The notes: generated from the letters alone by a model not told the origin. A stretch of 64,000 nucleotides of DNA from Odoribacter sp. (GCA_023663145.1 JAMPHZ010000002.1:62001-126000); one strand, 5' to 3'. Counted from the stretch's first letter, positions 53,096 through 62,000 are shown. Numbers and translations: made by a program.

Positions 53096-55852
53096 ATGAA
53101 GAAATTAATACTTTCATTAATTCTCGCGGTAGTGGCTTTGGGAATGAAAGCCCAGATTGTCACATCAAATCCGCCGCTGCTAACCAACAGCAGCACCGGC
53201 ATCGTGCTCACATACCATCCCGATGCCGCCGAGTCCAACAAAGCATTGATGGGCCTGCCCGCGTCGACTGCCATATACGCACACATAGGCCTCATCACCG
53301 ACAAAAGCACCAGCACCAGTGACTGGAAATTCGCGCCCGACTGGCTTGACAACTCGGCAAAATACAAACTGACCTACACCGGCCCAAACACCTACACACT
53401 CAACATCGGTGACTTCAAGACCTACTTCCCAGGCCTTGGCTCAGATAAGGTGAAACGCATAGCCGTTGTATTCCGTACAGCCACAGGCGACAAAGAAGGC
53501 AAAACAATGGCCGGTGGCGACATCTTTGTTGACGTTTACGAAGAAGGCTTCAACATAGCCTTCACATCAAGCGTAAACGACATCACATCAGTAGGCAGCA
53601 CCACCAACCTAAATGTGGCCACCAGCGAGCCCGCATCCATCGCTATCAGCGTCAACGGTCAGCAGCTCGCTGCCAATACATCAGCCACCACTCTCTCGGC
53701 CTCTTACAAGTTCGCAGCTCTGGGCACATACAACTTCACAGCCACTGCTACAAACGCCGCCGGCAAGACAGTCACCAAATCAATTAGTGTTGTTGCTCCT
53801 GAAGCCTCAAAGGCCGCCACATATCCCGGTGGAACCCCAAAAATGGGAGCCGTTGCCAATGCCGACGGATCAGTAACATTCTGCCTTGCGGCACCGGGCA
53901 AAAGCTCTGTTATCCTTGTACCCTCATGGGATGACTATGCCGTCAAAAACGAGAACGTGATGGCTTACCAGGATTACAACGGCAACCGCTACTTCTGGAT
54001 TACCGTCAAAGGTCTCGATCCCTCCACTCCATATCCTTACTATTATATCGTTGACGGCACTACAAAAGTAGGTGACCCCTACGCTCGTCTTGTGCTCGAC
54101 TGCTACAGCGATAAATTCCTTGACCGTACCGTCTGGCCCGACTGTCCCCAGTACCCCTATGACCGGTTCGACGATGTAATCCTCGCTGTATATCAAGGCA
54201 ACCTTGACACATCATACAAATTCAGCGAGTTCACCATCCCCGAGCACCGCAACCTTATGATATACGAGATGCTCTTCCGTGACTTCACCGGCACCGAGGG
54301 CAAAGCTGAAGGCAACGGCACCGTTCGACAGGCCATCGCCAAGATTCCTTACCTCGCTGAACTCGGCGTCAACGCCGTGGAACTCATGCCCATCATGGAA
54401 TTCAACGGCAACAACTCATGGGGCTACAACACCAACTTCTACTTCGCGCCCGATAAAGCCTACGGATCACCCAAAGACTACAAGGACTTTGTGGAGACAT
54501 GCCACCGCCACGGCATCGCCGTTATCCTTGACATCGTGTTCAACCAGAGCGACGGCCTCCACCCATGGTATCAGATGTATCCCATAGCATCGAACCCCTT
54601 CTACAACGAAAACGCACCCCACGCCTACAGCGTGCTCAATGACTGGCGCCAGGACAACCCCCTCGTGCAGCAGCAGTGGGATGATGTGCTCCGCTATTGG
54701 ATGACAGCCTACAACGTCGACGGTTTCCGCTTTGACCTCGTGAAAGGACTCGGTGACAACGCTTCATATGGCTCAAACGGAAACACCGAGGGCTACAACC
54801 AATCGCGTATCGACCGCATGAAGCGCCTCCACGCCGTTATCAAATCGGTAAAACCCAACGGCATCCACATCAACGAGAACCTCGCCGGAGCTGATGAAGA
54901 AACACAGATGGCCAACGACGGACAGCTCCTGTGGGCCAACTTCAACGCCAACTCCATCCAGTTCGGCATATGCCAGAGCGAAGGCAGCGGTGGCGGTAAG
55001 CTCAACCAGCTCTACACCGGCTACGGTCGCCCCGAAGGCTCTTATATAGCATATGCGGAAAGCCATGACGAAGAACGTGTAAATTACCGTATCTCCAACA
55101 GCGCGCCCAGCGCCATGCGCTCATCTACCAACGCAGCCAAGCGCCTCGGCATGCTCGCTGCACATTTCATCCTCACTCCCGGCCCCAAAATGATATGGCA
55201 GTTCGGTGAGCTCGGAGCCAACCAGACCACCAAGAAAGGCAACGACAACAACACCGACCCCAAAAGAGTGATCTGGAGCAATCTTGACAACCCGGCCTAC
55301 TCAGGACTACACGACGTTTACCGCGCTCTTCTCAGCCTGCGCCGTGACAACCCCGACCTGTTTGCCCCCGGTGCCACATACACCACATCCAACCTCGGCG
55401 GCAACGCCACCAGCCCCCGCACAATCATCCTGCGCAACGGCAACAAAGAAGTGATTTGCTTCATGAACACCGCAACATCAGGCGCCGCCACCACCATCAG
55501 CGCACGTGCGTCGGTGATCAGCGCGAGCAACAATCAGCTCATCTGCGCGTCGGCAGGCGTGACCCCTACCCTCTCAGGGTCAGGTAATGTAACCGTGTCT
55601 CTGCCCTACAACTCCATGGCAGTCTACGCATCCAAGGAGGTGACAGGCATCGAAGACATCTTCGGCGACGACTTCACCGGCCAAAACTCCGTAGCCGTTT
55701 ATGGCAGCACAGGAGAGATCCACATCGCCGGCGAATACACCGACGCGGCAGCATATACCCTTGACGGCCGGAGCGCAGCCCTCACCGGTCTCACCCCCGG
55801 CCTCTACATTGTGGTAGTTGACGGCAACTCCTATAAGGTAACAGTAAAATAA
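53096..55852 (+). CDS. Secreted GH13 alpha-amylase family enzyme
   Basis: About 918 residues. Signal peptide (ending MKAQ), an N-terminal beta domain with an ITDK/W pattern like DUF4961 (to about 150), an Ig-like and a CBM48-like region (about 155-400), the GH13 barrel, and a C-terminal sandwich ending in YKVTVK. Catalytic residues: nucleophile D547 in GFRFD, acid E594 in HINENL, and D658 in ESHDEER. In region I the usual NH is N483-Q484. It would cut alpha-1,4-glucan outside the cell. Start at 53096 follows from the signal peptide and the two promoter boxes. Confidence 0.9.
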   Translation: MKKLILSLILAVVALGMKAQIVTSNPPLLTNSSTGIVLTYHPDAAESNKALMGLPASTAIYAHIGLITDKSTSTSDWKFAPDWLDNSAKYKLTYTGPNTYTLNIGDFKTYFPGLGSDKVKRIAVVFRTATGDKEGKTMAGGDIFVDVYEEGFNIAFTSSVNDITSVGSTTNLNVATSEPASIAISVNGQQLAANTSATTLSASYKFAALGTYNFTATATNAAGKTVTKSISVVAPEASKAATYPGGTPKMGAVANADGSVTFCLAAPGKSSVILVPSWDDYAVKNENVMAYQDYNGNRYFWITVKGLDPSTPYPYYYIVDGTTKVGDPYARLVLDCYSDKFLDRTVWPDCPQYPYDRFDDVILAVYQGNLDTSYKFSEFTIPEHRNLMIYEMLFRDFTGTEGKAEGNGTVRQAIAKIPYLAELGVNAVELMPIMEFNGNNSWGYNTNFYFAPDKAYGSPKDYKDFVETCHRHGIAVILDIVFNQSDGLHPWYQMYPIASNPFYNENAPHAYSVLNDWRQDNPLVQQQWDDVLRYWMTAYNVDGFRFDLVKGLGDNASYGSNGNTEGYNQSRIDRMKRLHAVIKSVKPNGIHINENLAGADEETQMANDGQLLWANFNANSIQFGICQSEGSGGGKLNQLYTGYGRPEGSYIAYAESHDEERVNYRISNSAPSAMRSSTNAAKRLGMLAAHFILTPGPKMIWQFGELGANQTTKKGNDNNTDPKRVIWSNLDNPAYSGLHDVYRALLSLRRDNPDLFAPGATYTTSNLGGNATSPRTIILRNGNKEVICFMNTATSGAATTISARASVISASNNQLICASAGVTPTLSGSGNVTVSLPYNSMAVYASKEVTGIEDIFGDDFTGQNSVAVYGSTGEIHIAGEYTDAAAYTLDGRSAALTGLTPGLYIVVVDGNSYKVTVK

Positions 55853-55873
55853 ACACGACTACCATATAACTGC

Positions 55874-55904
55874 AACGGCACCCTCGACAGGGGTGCCGTT
55901 TTTA
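55874..55904 (+). terminator. Terminator after the GH13 gene
   Basis: A perfect 10-bp stem (55874-55883 with 55891-55900) with a 7-nt loop and a T tail. Confidence 0.93.
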
Positions 55905-56086
55905 CATTCCCGTGGATCCTTTCCCCTCAGCAATGCAAGGAAAGCCACAAACGCCTGACAAATATTCATTTACAGATAACCTATCACATGTCACTGTAAA
56001 AAAATTCGCGAATACGATATAAAATAATTACAATATAATTTGTTTATTTTAAATTTATGTTGTAACTTTGCATTGCAATCGGGAAC
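55905..56086. other. AT-rich intergenic stretch holding one strong promoter
   Basis: No gene is seen between the GH13 terminator and the tRNA-Met terminator. The only clear element is the plus-strand promoter at 56039-56070. Confidence 0.6.
56039..56070 (+). promoter_or_regulatory. Consensus -33/-7 promoter reading towards the tRNA-Met antisense strand
   Basis: TTTG at 56039-56042 and TAACTTTG at 56063-56070 with 20 bp between. The first gene downstream on this strand is the amidase at 56275, so the leader of about 200 nt would be antisense to the tRNA. Confidence 0.7.
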
Positions 56087-56114
56087 AAAAAAAGCCTTGA
56101 CTTTCGTCAAGGCT
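56087..56114 (-). terminator. Terminator of tRNA-Met
   Basis: A perfect 9-bp stem (56093-56101 with 56106-56114), loop TTTC on the plus strand, followed by seven T on the minus strand. Confidence 0.92.
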
Positions 56115-56117
56115 CTG

Positions 56118-56191
56118 TAGCGGGACCGAGAATTGAACTCGGGACCTCCGGGTTATGAATCCGACGCTCTAACCAACTGAGCTATCCCGCC
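56118..56191 (-). tRNA. tRNA with anticodon CAT (elongator Met, or Ile2)
   Basis: A 74-nt cloverleaf: acceptor GGCGGGA with TCCCGCT, D arm GCTC/GAGC, anticodon loop TTCATAA giving CAT, variable loop AGGTC, T arm CCGAG/CTCGG with TTCAATT. The last pair of the anticodon stem is an A-C mismatch. The 3' CCA is not encoded. CAT tRNAs include initiator, elongator Met and Ile2; the G1-T72 wobble pair at the top of the acceptor and the absence of three G-C pairs above the anticodon loop argue against initiator. Confidence 0.9.
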
Positions 56192-56202
56192 GTTTGCGAG
56201 TG

Positions 56203-56210
56203 CAAAATTA
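56203..56210 (-). promoter_or_regulatory. -7 box TAATTTTG for tRNA-Met
   Basis: Box on the minus strand ending 11 nt before the tRNA 5' end. Confidence 0.7.
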
Positions 56211-56274
56211 GACCTTTATTTTCATTCTACCAAATTTTTTGACAACATTTTTTTAACCTTTACTTATTTTGATA

Positions 56275-56700
56275 ATGAAAAACACATCTTTCCGTGAAAT
56301 CAACCTCATTGTGGTGCATTGCACCGCCACTCCAGAGGGCCGCGATGTAACCGCGGCCGACGTAGACCGTTGGCATCGCCAACGCGGCTTCCTTAAAATA
56401 GGCTACCACTATCTTGTGAGACTCGACGGCTCTGTGGAGACAGGCCGCGACGAAAATGAAACAGGCGCACATTGCAGCGGACATAACTCACGTTCGATAG
56501 GCGTGGTATATGCGGGCGGGCTTGACAAATCAGGCCGGCACCCCGCCGATACCCGCACTCCGGCCCAACGCGAAGCTCTGATAAAACTGCTGCGCCGGTT
56601 AAAAGCCCGTTATCCTGATGCCGAAATCCGTTCTCACCGCGACTTTGCCCCGAAAGCATGCCCGTGCTTTGACGCAACCGCCGAATATTCCTGCCTATGA
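56275..56700 (+). CDS. N-acetylmuramoyl-L-alanine amidase, phage-lysozyme type
   Basis: About 141 residues, a single amidase_2 domain like T7 lysozyme, without a signal peptide. Zinc ligands are visible: His in VVHCTAT, His in AHCSGHN and Cys in the late KACPCFD segment. It would cut the bond between muramic acid and L-Ala. Such small leaderless amidases are typical of phages and of mobile elements in Bacteroidales. The start at 56275 is an ATG; an in-frame TTG at 56269 adds two residues. It overlaps the next gene by 4 bp. Confidence 0.9.
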   Translation: MKNTSFREINLIVVHCTATPEGRDVTAADVDRWHRQRGFLKIGYHYLVRLDGSVETGRDENETGAHCSGHNSRSIGVVYAGGLDKSGRHPADTRTPAQREALIKLLRRLKARYPDAEIRSHRDFAPKACPCFDATAEYSCL

Positions 56701-57110
56701 AACACACATTCCACGCCATCTTAACCGCCGCCATTGTGGCGGCGATGGCCGGCGGGGCCTGCTCTTCAGGAAAACCCGCAGTGAAATCAGTACAAACAAC
56801 CGAAAACTCACGGGCAATAGACACCTCTTGCCGCGACTCCATTATCATTGACCGCAACGTAGTCATCGACTCACCAGTAATCAGCGTCACATACCTTGAC
56901 TCACCCTCTCGGCGGGTAGAAGTCAAGGGACACAGAATAACAACCCGATCATCCACCCAATCAATCACAGAAGCCAAACTGAACGCACACAGCGAAGAAT
57001 CATCAGAAACCGATACAACATCGGCACCACAGCGCACCGCCAACAGCCGTTGGCTATGGTTTGCAGCCGGGGCATTAGCCTCCATAGCAATCACACGTTT
57101 TATCAAATAA
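56697..57110 (+). CDS. Small lipoprotein with C-terminal membrane span, spanin-like
   Basis: A 137-residue protein with an N-terminal lipoprotein signal (MAGGAC, Cys near residue 22), a polar Ser/Thr-rich middle with possible beta or coil structure, and a hydrophobic C-terminal segment (about 116-135, WLWFAAGALASIAITRFIK). A lipid anchor at one end and a membrane span at the other is the layout of unimolecular phage spanins. Position directly behind an endolysin-like amidase, with ATGA overlap, supports that reading. This is inference; no sequence homology was recognised. Confidence 0.65.
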   Translation: MKHTFHAILTAAIVAAMAGGACSSGKPAVKSVQTTENSRAIDTSCRDSIIIDRNVVIDSPVISVTYLDSPSRRVEVKGHRITTRSSTQSITEAKLNAHSEESSETDTTSAPQRTANSRWLWFAAGALASIAITRFIK

Positions 57111-57190
57111 CCAATCAAAACATCCGTAAAAAAAACAAACAGACACACTATCTCGTACCACTAAGGAATTGCCATACATAAATTATTACG

Positions 57191-57198
57191 TAACTTTG
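57191..57198 (+). promoter_or_regulatory. -7 box TAACTTTG for the HAD gene
   Basis: Perfect box 39 nt ahead of the ATG at 57238. Confidence 0.75.
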
Positions 57199-57237
57199 CA
57201 AATATGATTAATGATTATTATTAACCCCCCAATAAAC

Positions 57238-57867
57238 ATGTCACTAAAAGCTGTACTTTTCGATCTCGACGGTGTGCTGATCGACACCGAAGGCATATAT
57301 ACCGACTTTTGGAACGCTGTTGACCGCCGTTTCCCGACCGGCATTGAAGACTTCGCCCTAAAAATCAAAGGTTCCACCCTGCCAAGCATCCTTGAACGAT
57401 ATTTCGACCCTTCCACCCACGATGAAATCCTGCTTATGCTGCGCGAGCAGGAAGAAAACATGGCCTATCGGCTCTTCGATGGCGCGGAATCATTGCTGAA
57501 ATCACTTCACGACGCCGGAATCCTCACAGCGATTGTCACCTCGAGCAACCGCCCCAAGATGGATGTTGTGTTCAGTCACCTGCCGGCATTGGCCCGATAC
57601 ACCTCGGCTCTCGTGACCGATGAAGATGTCACGGCATCAAAACCCGACCCGCAGGGTTACCTAATCGGAGCCTCCCGGCTTGGAGTTCAACCGACTGAAT
57701 GCATTGTCATGGAAGATTCACTCGCAGGGCTGCGGGCAGGACTCGCATCAGGTGCAAAGGTAGTGGGCCTGACCACCACCAACAGCACGGCCGACGTCAC
57801 CCCACTCGCACATGCTGTTTTCCATTCTATCAACGACATAACACTTTCCGACTTACTCAACATGTAA
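57238..57867 (+). CDS. HAD superfamily phosphatase / beta-phosphoglucomutase-like
   Basis: About 209 residues from the ATG at 57238, which an upstream ATG at 57211 would extend by nine residues. HAD motifs: DLDGVLIDTE (catalytic Asp pair), TSSNRPK (motif II), KPDPQGYLIGA (motif III Lys) and VMEDSLAG (motif IV). The cap is helical, as in subfamily I (GPH, beta-PGM). Substrate is unknown, probably a sugar phosphate or phosphoglycolate. It is monocistronic with its own promoter. Confidence 0.9.
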   Translation: MSLKAVLFDLDGVLIDTEGIYTDFWNAVDRRFPTGIEDFALKIKGSTLPSILERYFDPSTHDEILLMLREQEENMAYRLFDGAESLLKSLHDAGILTAIVTSSNRPKMDVVFSHLPALARYTSALVTDEDVTASKPDPQGYLIGASRLGVQPTECIVMEDSLAGLRAGLASGAKVVGLTTTNSTADVTPLAHAVFHSINDITLSDLLNM

Positions 57868-57908
57868 AAAAACACCTTTAACACATACATTAACATATAT
57901 TAACGATT

Positions 57909-57917
57909 GGGGGGGGG
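57909..57917. repeat. Homopolymer tract of nine G
   Basis: Nine consecutive G end 19 bp before the -7 box at 57937. This is the position where the -33 element is expected. Such tracts often change length by slippage. Confidence 0.9.
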
Positions 57918-57936
57918 TAGTTTTATTGTTTTTGCG

Positions 57937-57944
57937 TAAATTTG
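57937..57944 (+). promoter_or_regulatory. -7 box TAAATTTG ahead of the two large secreted proteins
   Basis: Consensus-matching box, about 113 nt before the ATG at 58058. The G tract lies at the -33 position. Confidence 0.65.
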
Positions 57945-58057
57945 TGCGATAAATCATTATAGCATAGTGTTGTATAATCTTTTGCCAACGCAACGCTTAA
58001 CATTTTGCAACCAAAAAAAGGCCAAAATTATCAATTTAACCTATACGCAACTACAAT

Positions 58058-59953
58058 ATGAGAAAATTTCTACGTTCCTCAATGCTATTGCTGTGCGCTG
58101 CCGCAAGCTGCCTCAATGCGTCAGCATTGGGCACATACTACAGCAAAGTGACAGTCAAGTCTGACAACGCAGACAAAGGCCTTGTCTACGTCTCCACAAG
58201 CGACAAAGCCCCCGCATCGGGCGACTATGCCGAATCTAAAGAAGCCACAAAAAGCGGTTTTTCTATTACACCATCTACATCTCACACCTACTACCTCAAG
58301 GCAAAGCCGACTGATGAAAACACCTATATTTTCAAAGGATGGTATAGCGGTAATGCGTTGATATCGGCTGATCCCGAGTATACAGTCACAGTGACCACGT
58401 CAAGCTCGGATTCAAGCAAACCGGCCAGCCAATCCTACACCGCGCGCTTCATTGAGAAACCTGGCATCACTCTCAGCAGCAACAACGCCTCGGGCCTCGT
58501 AACTGCATCCCCTGAAGTTAACCATGTGGGCGATAATGTAATCTTGACAGCCGAGGTGGCCAAGCTCACTTTCTTGGGCAACCTCAATGCCACACGCCAT
58601 CTGCTTCTTGTATTTGACCACTGGGAAGACGGCGACGGCAACATACTGTCGACCGAACCTACATTCTCAATCTTCTTAGAGGCCCCTATGGAAATAAAAG
58701 GCATATTCAAAGACCTCTCCGAAGTGCCACAGACCGGCAAATACTACCGCATCCGCAACATGGTGAACCGTGTACTCACCATTGAAGGCCGATATGCCAT
58801 GGATACAACTGATGACAAAGATCCTGCCGGCGGTCAAGGCATGATGGCCCAGCCAAGCCTCATGAGATGGACATTGCCTGAAGGACACGTGTTTGCCGAC
58901 TTTTACACCGCCGGCTTCGGAGGTTCATCAAACCGCTACGACGGTACTGACGATGTAGTACCCCTCGACGTCACGACCATGCCGTCAACCATTTTCTACA
59001 TCGATGGCAAGCAGGGTTCGACAGGAGTTACGGGAGTAGCATTCCGCAGCCAGGGGCAGGACACAGAAACACTGATGGACAAAACACTGGCAATCAATCC
59101 CATGTCATCTGCCACTCCGGGTTATTACTATGTCAACGGCGAAGGCTTTCTTAACAAGGTAGGTATAAAGATGCGTGGCCGTTATTTAGACAATGTACCA
59201 TATTGCGACGTTTATGTAGGCTCGGCCAGTGACACTGACACCTACTCAGCCATGGCATTCCAGGCGCTTGACGAGGAACACATGGACTACTTCTGGTTCG
59301 GGGCCAAGCCCGACGAGGCTCTCGAATATGAAGGCGGCTACTGGACATCGATGTACACTGCGTTCCCCTATGAGTGCCGCGACGGCGTCGAGGCCTACTA
59401 CGTGAAAGAATCAACCACCTCCAACGGCCAAGGCTATGCCATGCTCACTCTTATAGAAGACGGCCGCGTGCCCGAAAACACAGCAGTCCTGCTCAAGTGT
59501 CAGGGACTCACGTCAAAAGAGAACCGTCTGCTGCCTTTGGCTCCCGGATCGGTGCCTGCCATCACCGGTAACGCTCTCAAAGGTGAGTATCAGCTGTATG
59601 AAGACCGCAACTACAACGGCCGCATAGATTTTGACGAAAGCACTATGCGCGTGCTCGGTATCAACTCACGCGGTGAAATCGGTTTCTACAAACTCGCAGC
59701 CACAGCCGAAGGCACTCCTGCACAGCTCCTCGCCAACAAGGCTTATCTTGACATAACACTGCTGCCTTCAGCTGCTGCCGCTTCATACAAGATAGCACCG
59801 GCCGCCACCGACGGCATCACCGACATCGAGGCCGATGACACTCCTGTGAACCTTGATCTCAACCCCGTCTACGACATACAGGGCCGCCGCGTCACAAATC
59901 CGGAACCCGGCAACGTGTACATCATCAACGGCGCAAAAGTGCTGTGGAAATAA
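58058..59953 (+). CDS. Large secreted protein with InlB-like repeats, first of a pair
   Basis: A 631-residue protein. Signal peptide (to about residue 24, NASA). Two beta regions at about 25-130 and 135-225 have phrases such as YIFKGWYSG and LVFDHWEDGDGN that resemble InlB B-repeat/bacterial repeat domains. A middle region (about 230-480) starts GKYYRIRN and may be lectin-like. The C-terminal region (490-600) has VPENTAVLLK, ITGNALKGEY and LLANKAYL and ends in a tail DIQGRRVTNPEPGNVYIINGAKVLWK. I do not recognise an enzyme. It is probably displayed or secreted and is linked with the next gene. Confidence 0.78.
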   Translation: MRKFLRSSMLLLCAAASCLNASALGTYYSKVTVKSDNADKGLVYVSTSDKAPASGDYAESKEATKSGFSITPSTSHTYYLKAKPTDENTYIFKGWYSGNALISADPEYTVTVTTSSSDSSKPASQSYTARFIEKPGITLSSNNASGLVTASPEVNHVGDNVILTAEVAKLTFLGNLNATRHLLLVFDHWEDGDGNILSTEPTFSIFLEAPMEIKGIFKDLSEVPQTGKYYRIRNMVNRVLTIEGRYAMDTTDDKDPAGGQGMMAQPSLMRWTLPEGHVFADFYTAGFGGSSNRYDGTDDVVPLDVTTMPSTIFYIDGKQGSTGVTGVAFRSQGQDTETLMDKTLAINPMSSATPGYYYVNGEGFLNKVGIKMRGRYLDNVPYCDVYVGSASDTDTYSAMAFQALDEEHMDYFWFGAKPDEALEYEGGYWTSMYTAFPYECRDGVEAYYVKESTTSNGQGYAMLTLIEDGRVPENTAVLLKCQGLTSKENRLLPLAPGSVPAITGNALKGEYQLYEDRNYNGRIDFDESTMRVLGINSRGEIGFYKLAATAEGTPAQLLANKAYLDITLLPSAAAASYKIAPAATDGITDIEADDTPVNLDLNPVYDIQGRRVTNPEPGNVYIINGAKVLWK

Positions 59954-59991
59954 TCACTTGAATATAAAAAAACAATATAATAAACCAATTC

Positions 59992-61941
59992 ATGATGAAA
60001 CAGAAATTTTTCACCATTATCGCCGCAGCTGCGGTGGCATTCTCGGCCACCGCGCAGGAAAAGGTCATCGAAGGCTATTTCCGCGTTCAGAACGCCGGCA
60101 ATCCTAACGGCTACGTGGAGGTGAGCGGTCCGTTCACCGCCAAGCCCCAGCTGTCGATCGCCCAGGCTCAGCAGAGCGCCGGCTCAGTGCTTTACATCTC
60201 AGCAGTTCAGGACGGCGACTCATACCGTCTCACCAATCTGCGCTCGCAGGGTATCGACGCATCAATGGATGTGATTGCCCCCGAAGATTACGAAGCCATG
60301 TTCGACCGCGCCATCAACTCATCCGATCCGGTATATGCACTGGTGCGCGAAGGTTTCCAGAACGGCTACACCTCGGTAGCCCGCGCTACTGTAGGCGCAG
60401 TTTTTGCGTTCGTCGCCTCACGCCTCGGCAACTACGGTGACGCCGACAATGACACCTATCTTGAGGTAGCCCGCGACTTCAACCGCAATGTCGTGGCCAA
60501 CCTTGACCTTGGCATCCGCCTCAAGCCCGTTGACGGCCGCACCGTTCAACTCTACTATGACGTGCCCAACCTGCAGGCAGTGTGCGACTGGTACCTTGAC
60601 GACAGCACTCCCGAGCTTGCCCAGCGCAAAGCCAACTTCGAGTCAGCCATGGATGCAATGTCAAAGTATATCGAAAGTAAGGCCAACACCTCATTCGAGG
60701 CCTTCCTTGACGGCGACATAGACCTGCTCGCAAGCTGGGGCTATGACATCAAGGCAGCCTACCCCGACATGGTGCACAGCGTGAATGACAATGGCACAAT
60801 CATAACATATGTCGATTGCAACTTCCGCACAATCTTCGCTGACAAGGATCTCCTCTTCAACTGGATAAAGATGGTGGGTTACTACATCCTCAATCCTGAC
60901 AAAGATGCCTATGACCGCTTCTCCAAGCTTGGTTTCAGCGACATGGTTGCCGGTGTGCACAACCACTACCTCACCGACCTGCTCGTGACCTATCTGCCCC
61001 GTCTGCGCCCCGACAAACGCGTATTCCTTATCAATGGCCGCGTACTCAACTCATCGGGTGATGTATCAACCAGCGGCAACCATTGGGATGCGGCAGGCAA
61101 CACCTTAGGCTTCGCCAGCGAAAGTGAAATGGCCATAGCCGGCATCAACGGCAACTGGATCCTCCATGATGTAGACGAAGCTCCCTTCACCGTGGCAACT
61201 CCCAACGCGCTCGACGCCACCAACTACACCGCCCTGTATCTTGACTTCCCGGTTGAGGCAGGTGACGGCGAAGGTGAACTCAAATTCTACACACTCACCG
61301 AAGAAAAGAGCAAAGACGTAGGTGATGGTGTTATATATTACTATACCGAGCTCGTGCCCCTCACAGGCACTATCCCTGCCCAGACTCCTTTCATATTGGA
61401 AAGCGCCACCGCCACCGCCACACTGGCCATTCCGGGCACAAACGTGTTCAAGCCTATCGAGACCGCGCCCGGCAATTCATTCATCATCAGTGGTGATGAA
61501 ACTTCAGTGCAACACTCCAATGCCCGCCGCGCCGGAGAGACAACTGCAACCACCGGTAACACAGCCCTCCGCGGTGTGCTTCTCCCCACAGCCCTCACAC
61601 CTGACAACATGCAGAACATGTGGGGCATCGAATACAACGACGAGTCACCCGTATATAGCTTTAGCAAGGGCACAGTGAACGCCAAGGACCACCTGTACTT
61701 CGTGCCCGGTGCCTCATCGCTCGCAGCCAATGAAGCCATCTATGTTCCCGGCGAACACAAGACCAACAACATGATGCTCATCGGCGAGCCTGACATGAAA
61801 GAGACCACCGGCGTAAGCTCAATTGAAACCGACACCGAAGCTGCATCAGGAGCTTTCTATGACCTGAACGGTGTGCGCGTAGATGAGCCGTTACCCGGCC
61901 ACATCTATATCCACAACGGCAAGAAAGTGCTCGTTCGATAA
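59992..61941 (+). CDS. Large secreted protein, second of a pair
   Basis: A 649-residue protein with signal peptide ending SATAQ. N-terminal GYFRVQNAGNPNGYVEV resembles the YRIRN region of the preceding protein. The middle (about 85-330) is helical, without a known motif. The C-terminal part parallels the first protein: IPAQTPFILE, TGNTALRGVL, SLAANEAIYV and a tail DLNGVRVDEPLPGHIYIHNGKKVLVR. It starts 38 bp after the first gene, so both share the promoter at 57937, and a strong terminator follows. An ATG at 59995 is an equal alternative start. Confidence 0.78.
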   Translation: MMKQKFFTIIAAAAVAFSATAQEKVIEGYFRVQNAGNPNGYVEVSGPFTAKPQLSIAQAQQSAGSVLYISAVQDGDSYRLTNLRSQGIDASMDVIAPEDYEAMFDRAINSSDPVYALVREGFQNGYTSVARATVGAVFAFVASRLGNYGDADNDTYLEVARDFNRNVVANLDLGIRLKPVDGRTVQLYYDVPNLQAVCDWYLDDSTPELAQRKANFESAMDAMSKYIESKANTSFEAFLDGDIDLLASWGYDIKAAYPDMVHSVNDNGTIITYVDCNFRTIFADKDLLFNWIKMVGYYILNPDKDAYDRFSKLGFSDMVAGVHNHYLTDLLVTYLPRLRPDKRVFLINGRVLNSSGDVSTSGNHWDAAGNTLGFASESEMAIAGINGNWILHDVDEAPFTVATPNALDATNYTALYLDFPVEAGDGEGELKFYTLTEEKSKDVGDGVIYYYTELVPLTGTIPAQTPFILESATATATLAIPGTNVFKPIETAPGNSFIISGDETSVQHSNARRAGETTATTGNTALRGVLLPTALTPDNMQNMWGIEYNDESPVYSFSKGTVNAKDHLYFVPGASSLAANEAIYVPGEHKTNNMMLIGEPDMKETTGVSSIETDTEAASGAFYDLNGVRVDEPLPGHIYIHNGKKVLVR

Positions 61942-61963
61942 CAACCGAACGCTGATAATCTAC

Positions 61964-62000
61964 AACGTGGTGCCCCTCATTCGGGCACCACGTTTTTTTT
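61964..62000 (+). terminator. Terminator after the secreted protein pair
   Basis: A perfect 12-bp stem (61964-61975 with 61983-61994) with a 7-nt loop and a T8 tail. Confidence 0.95.
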
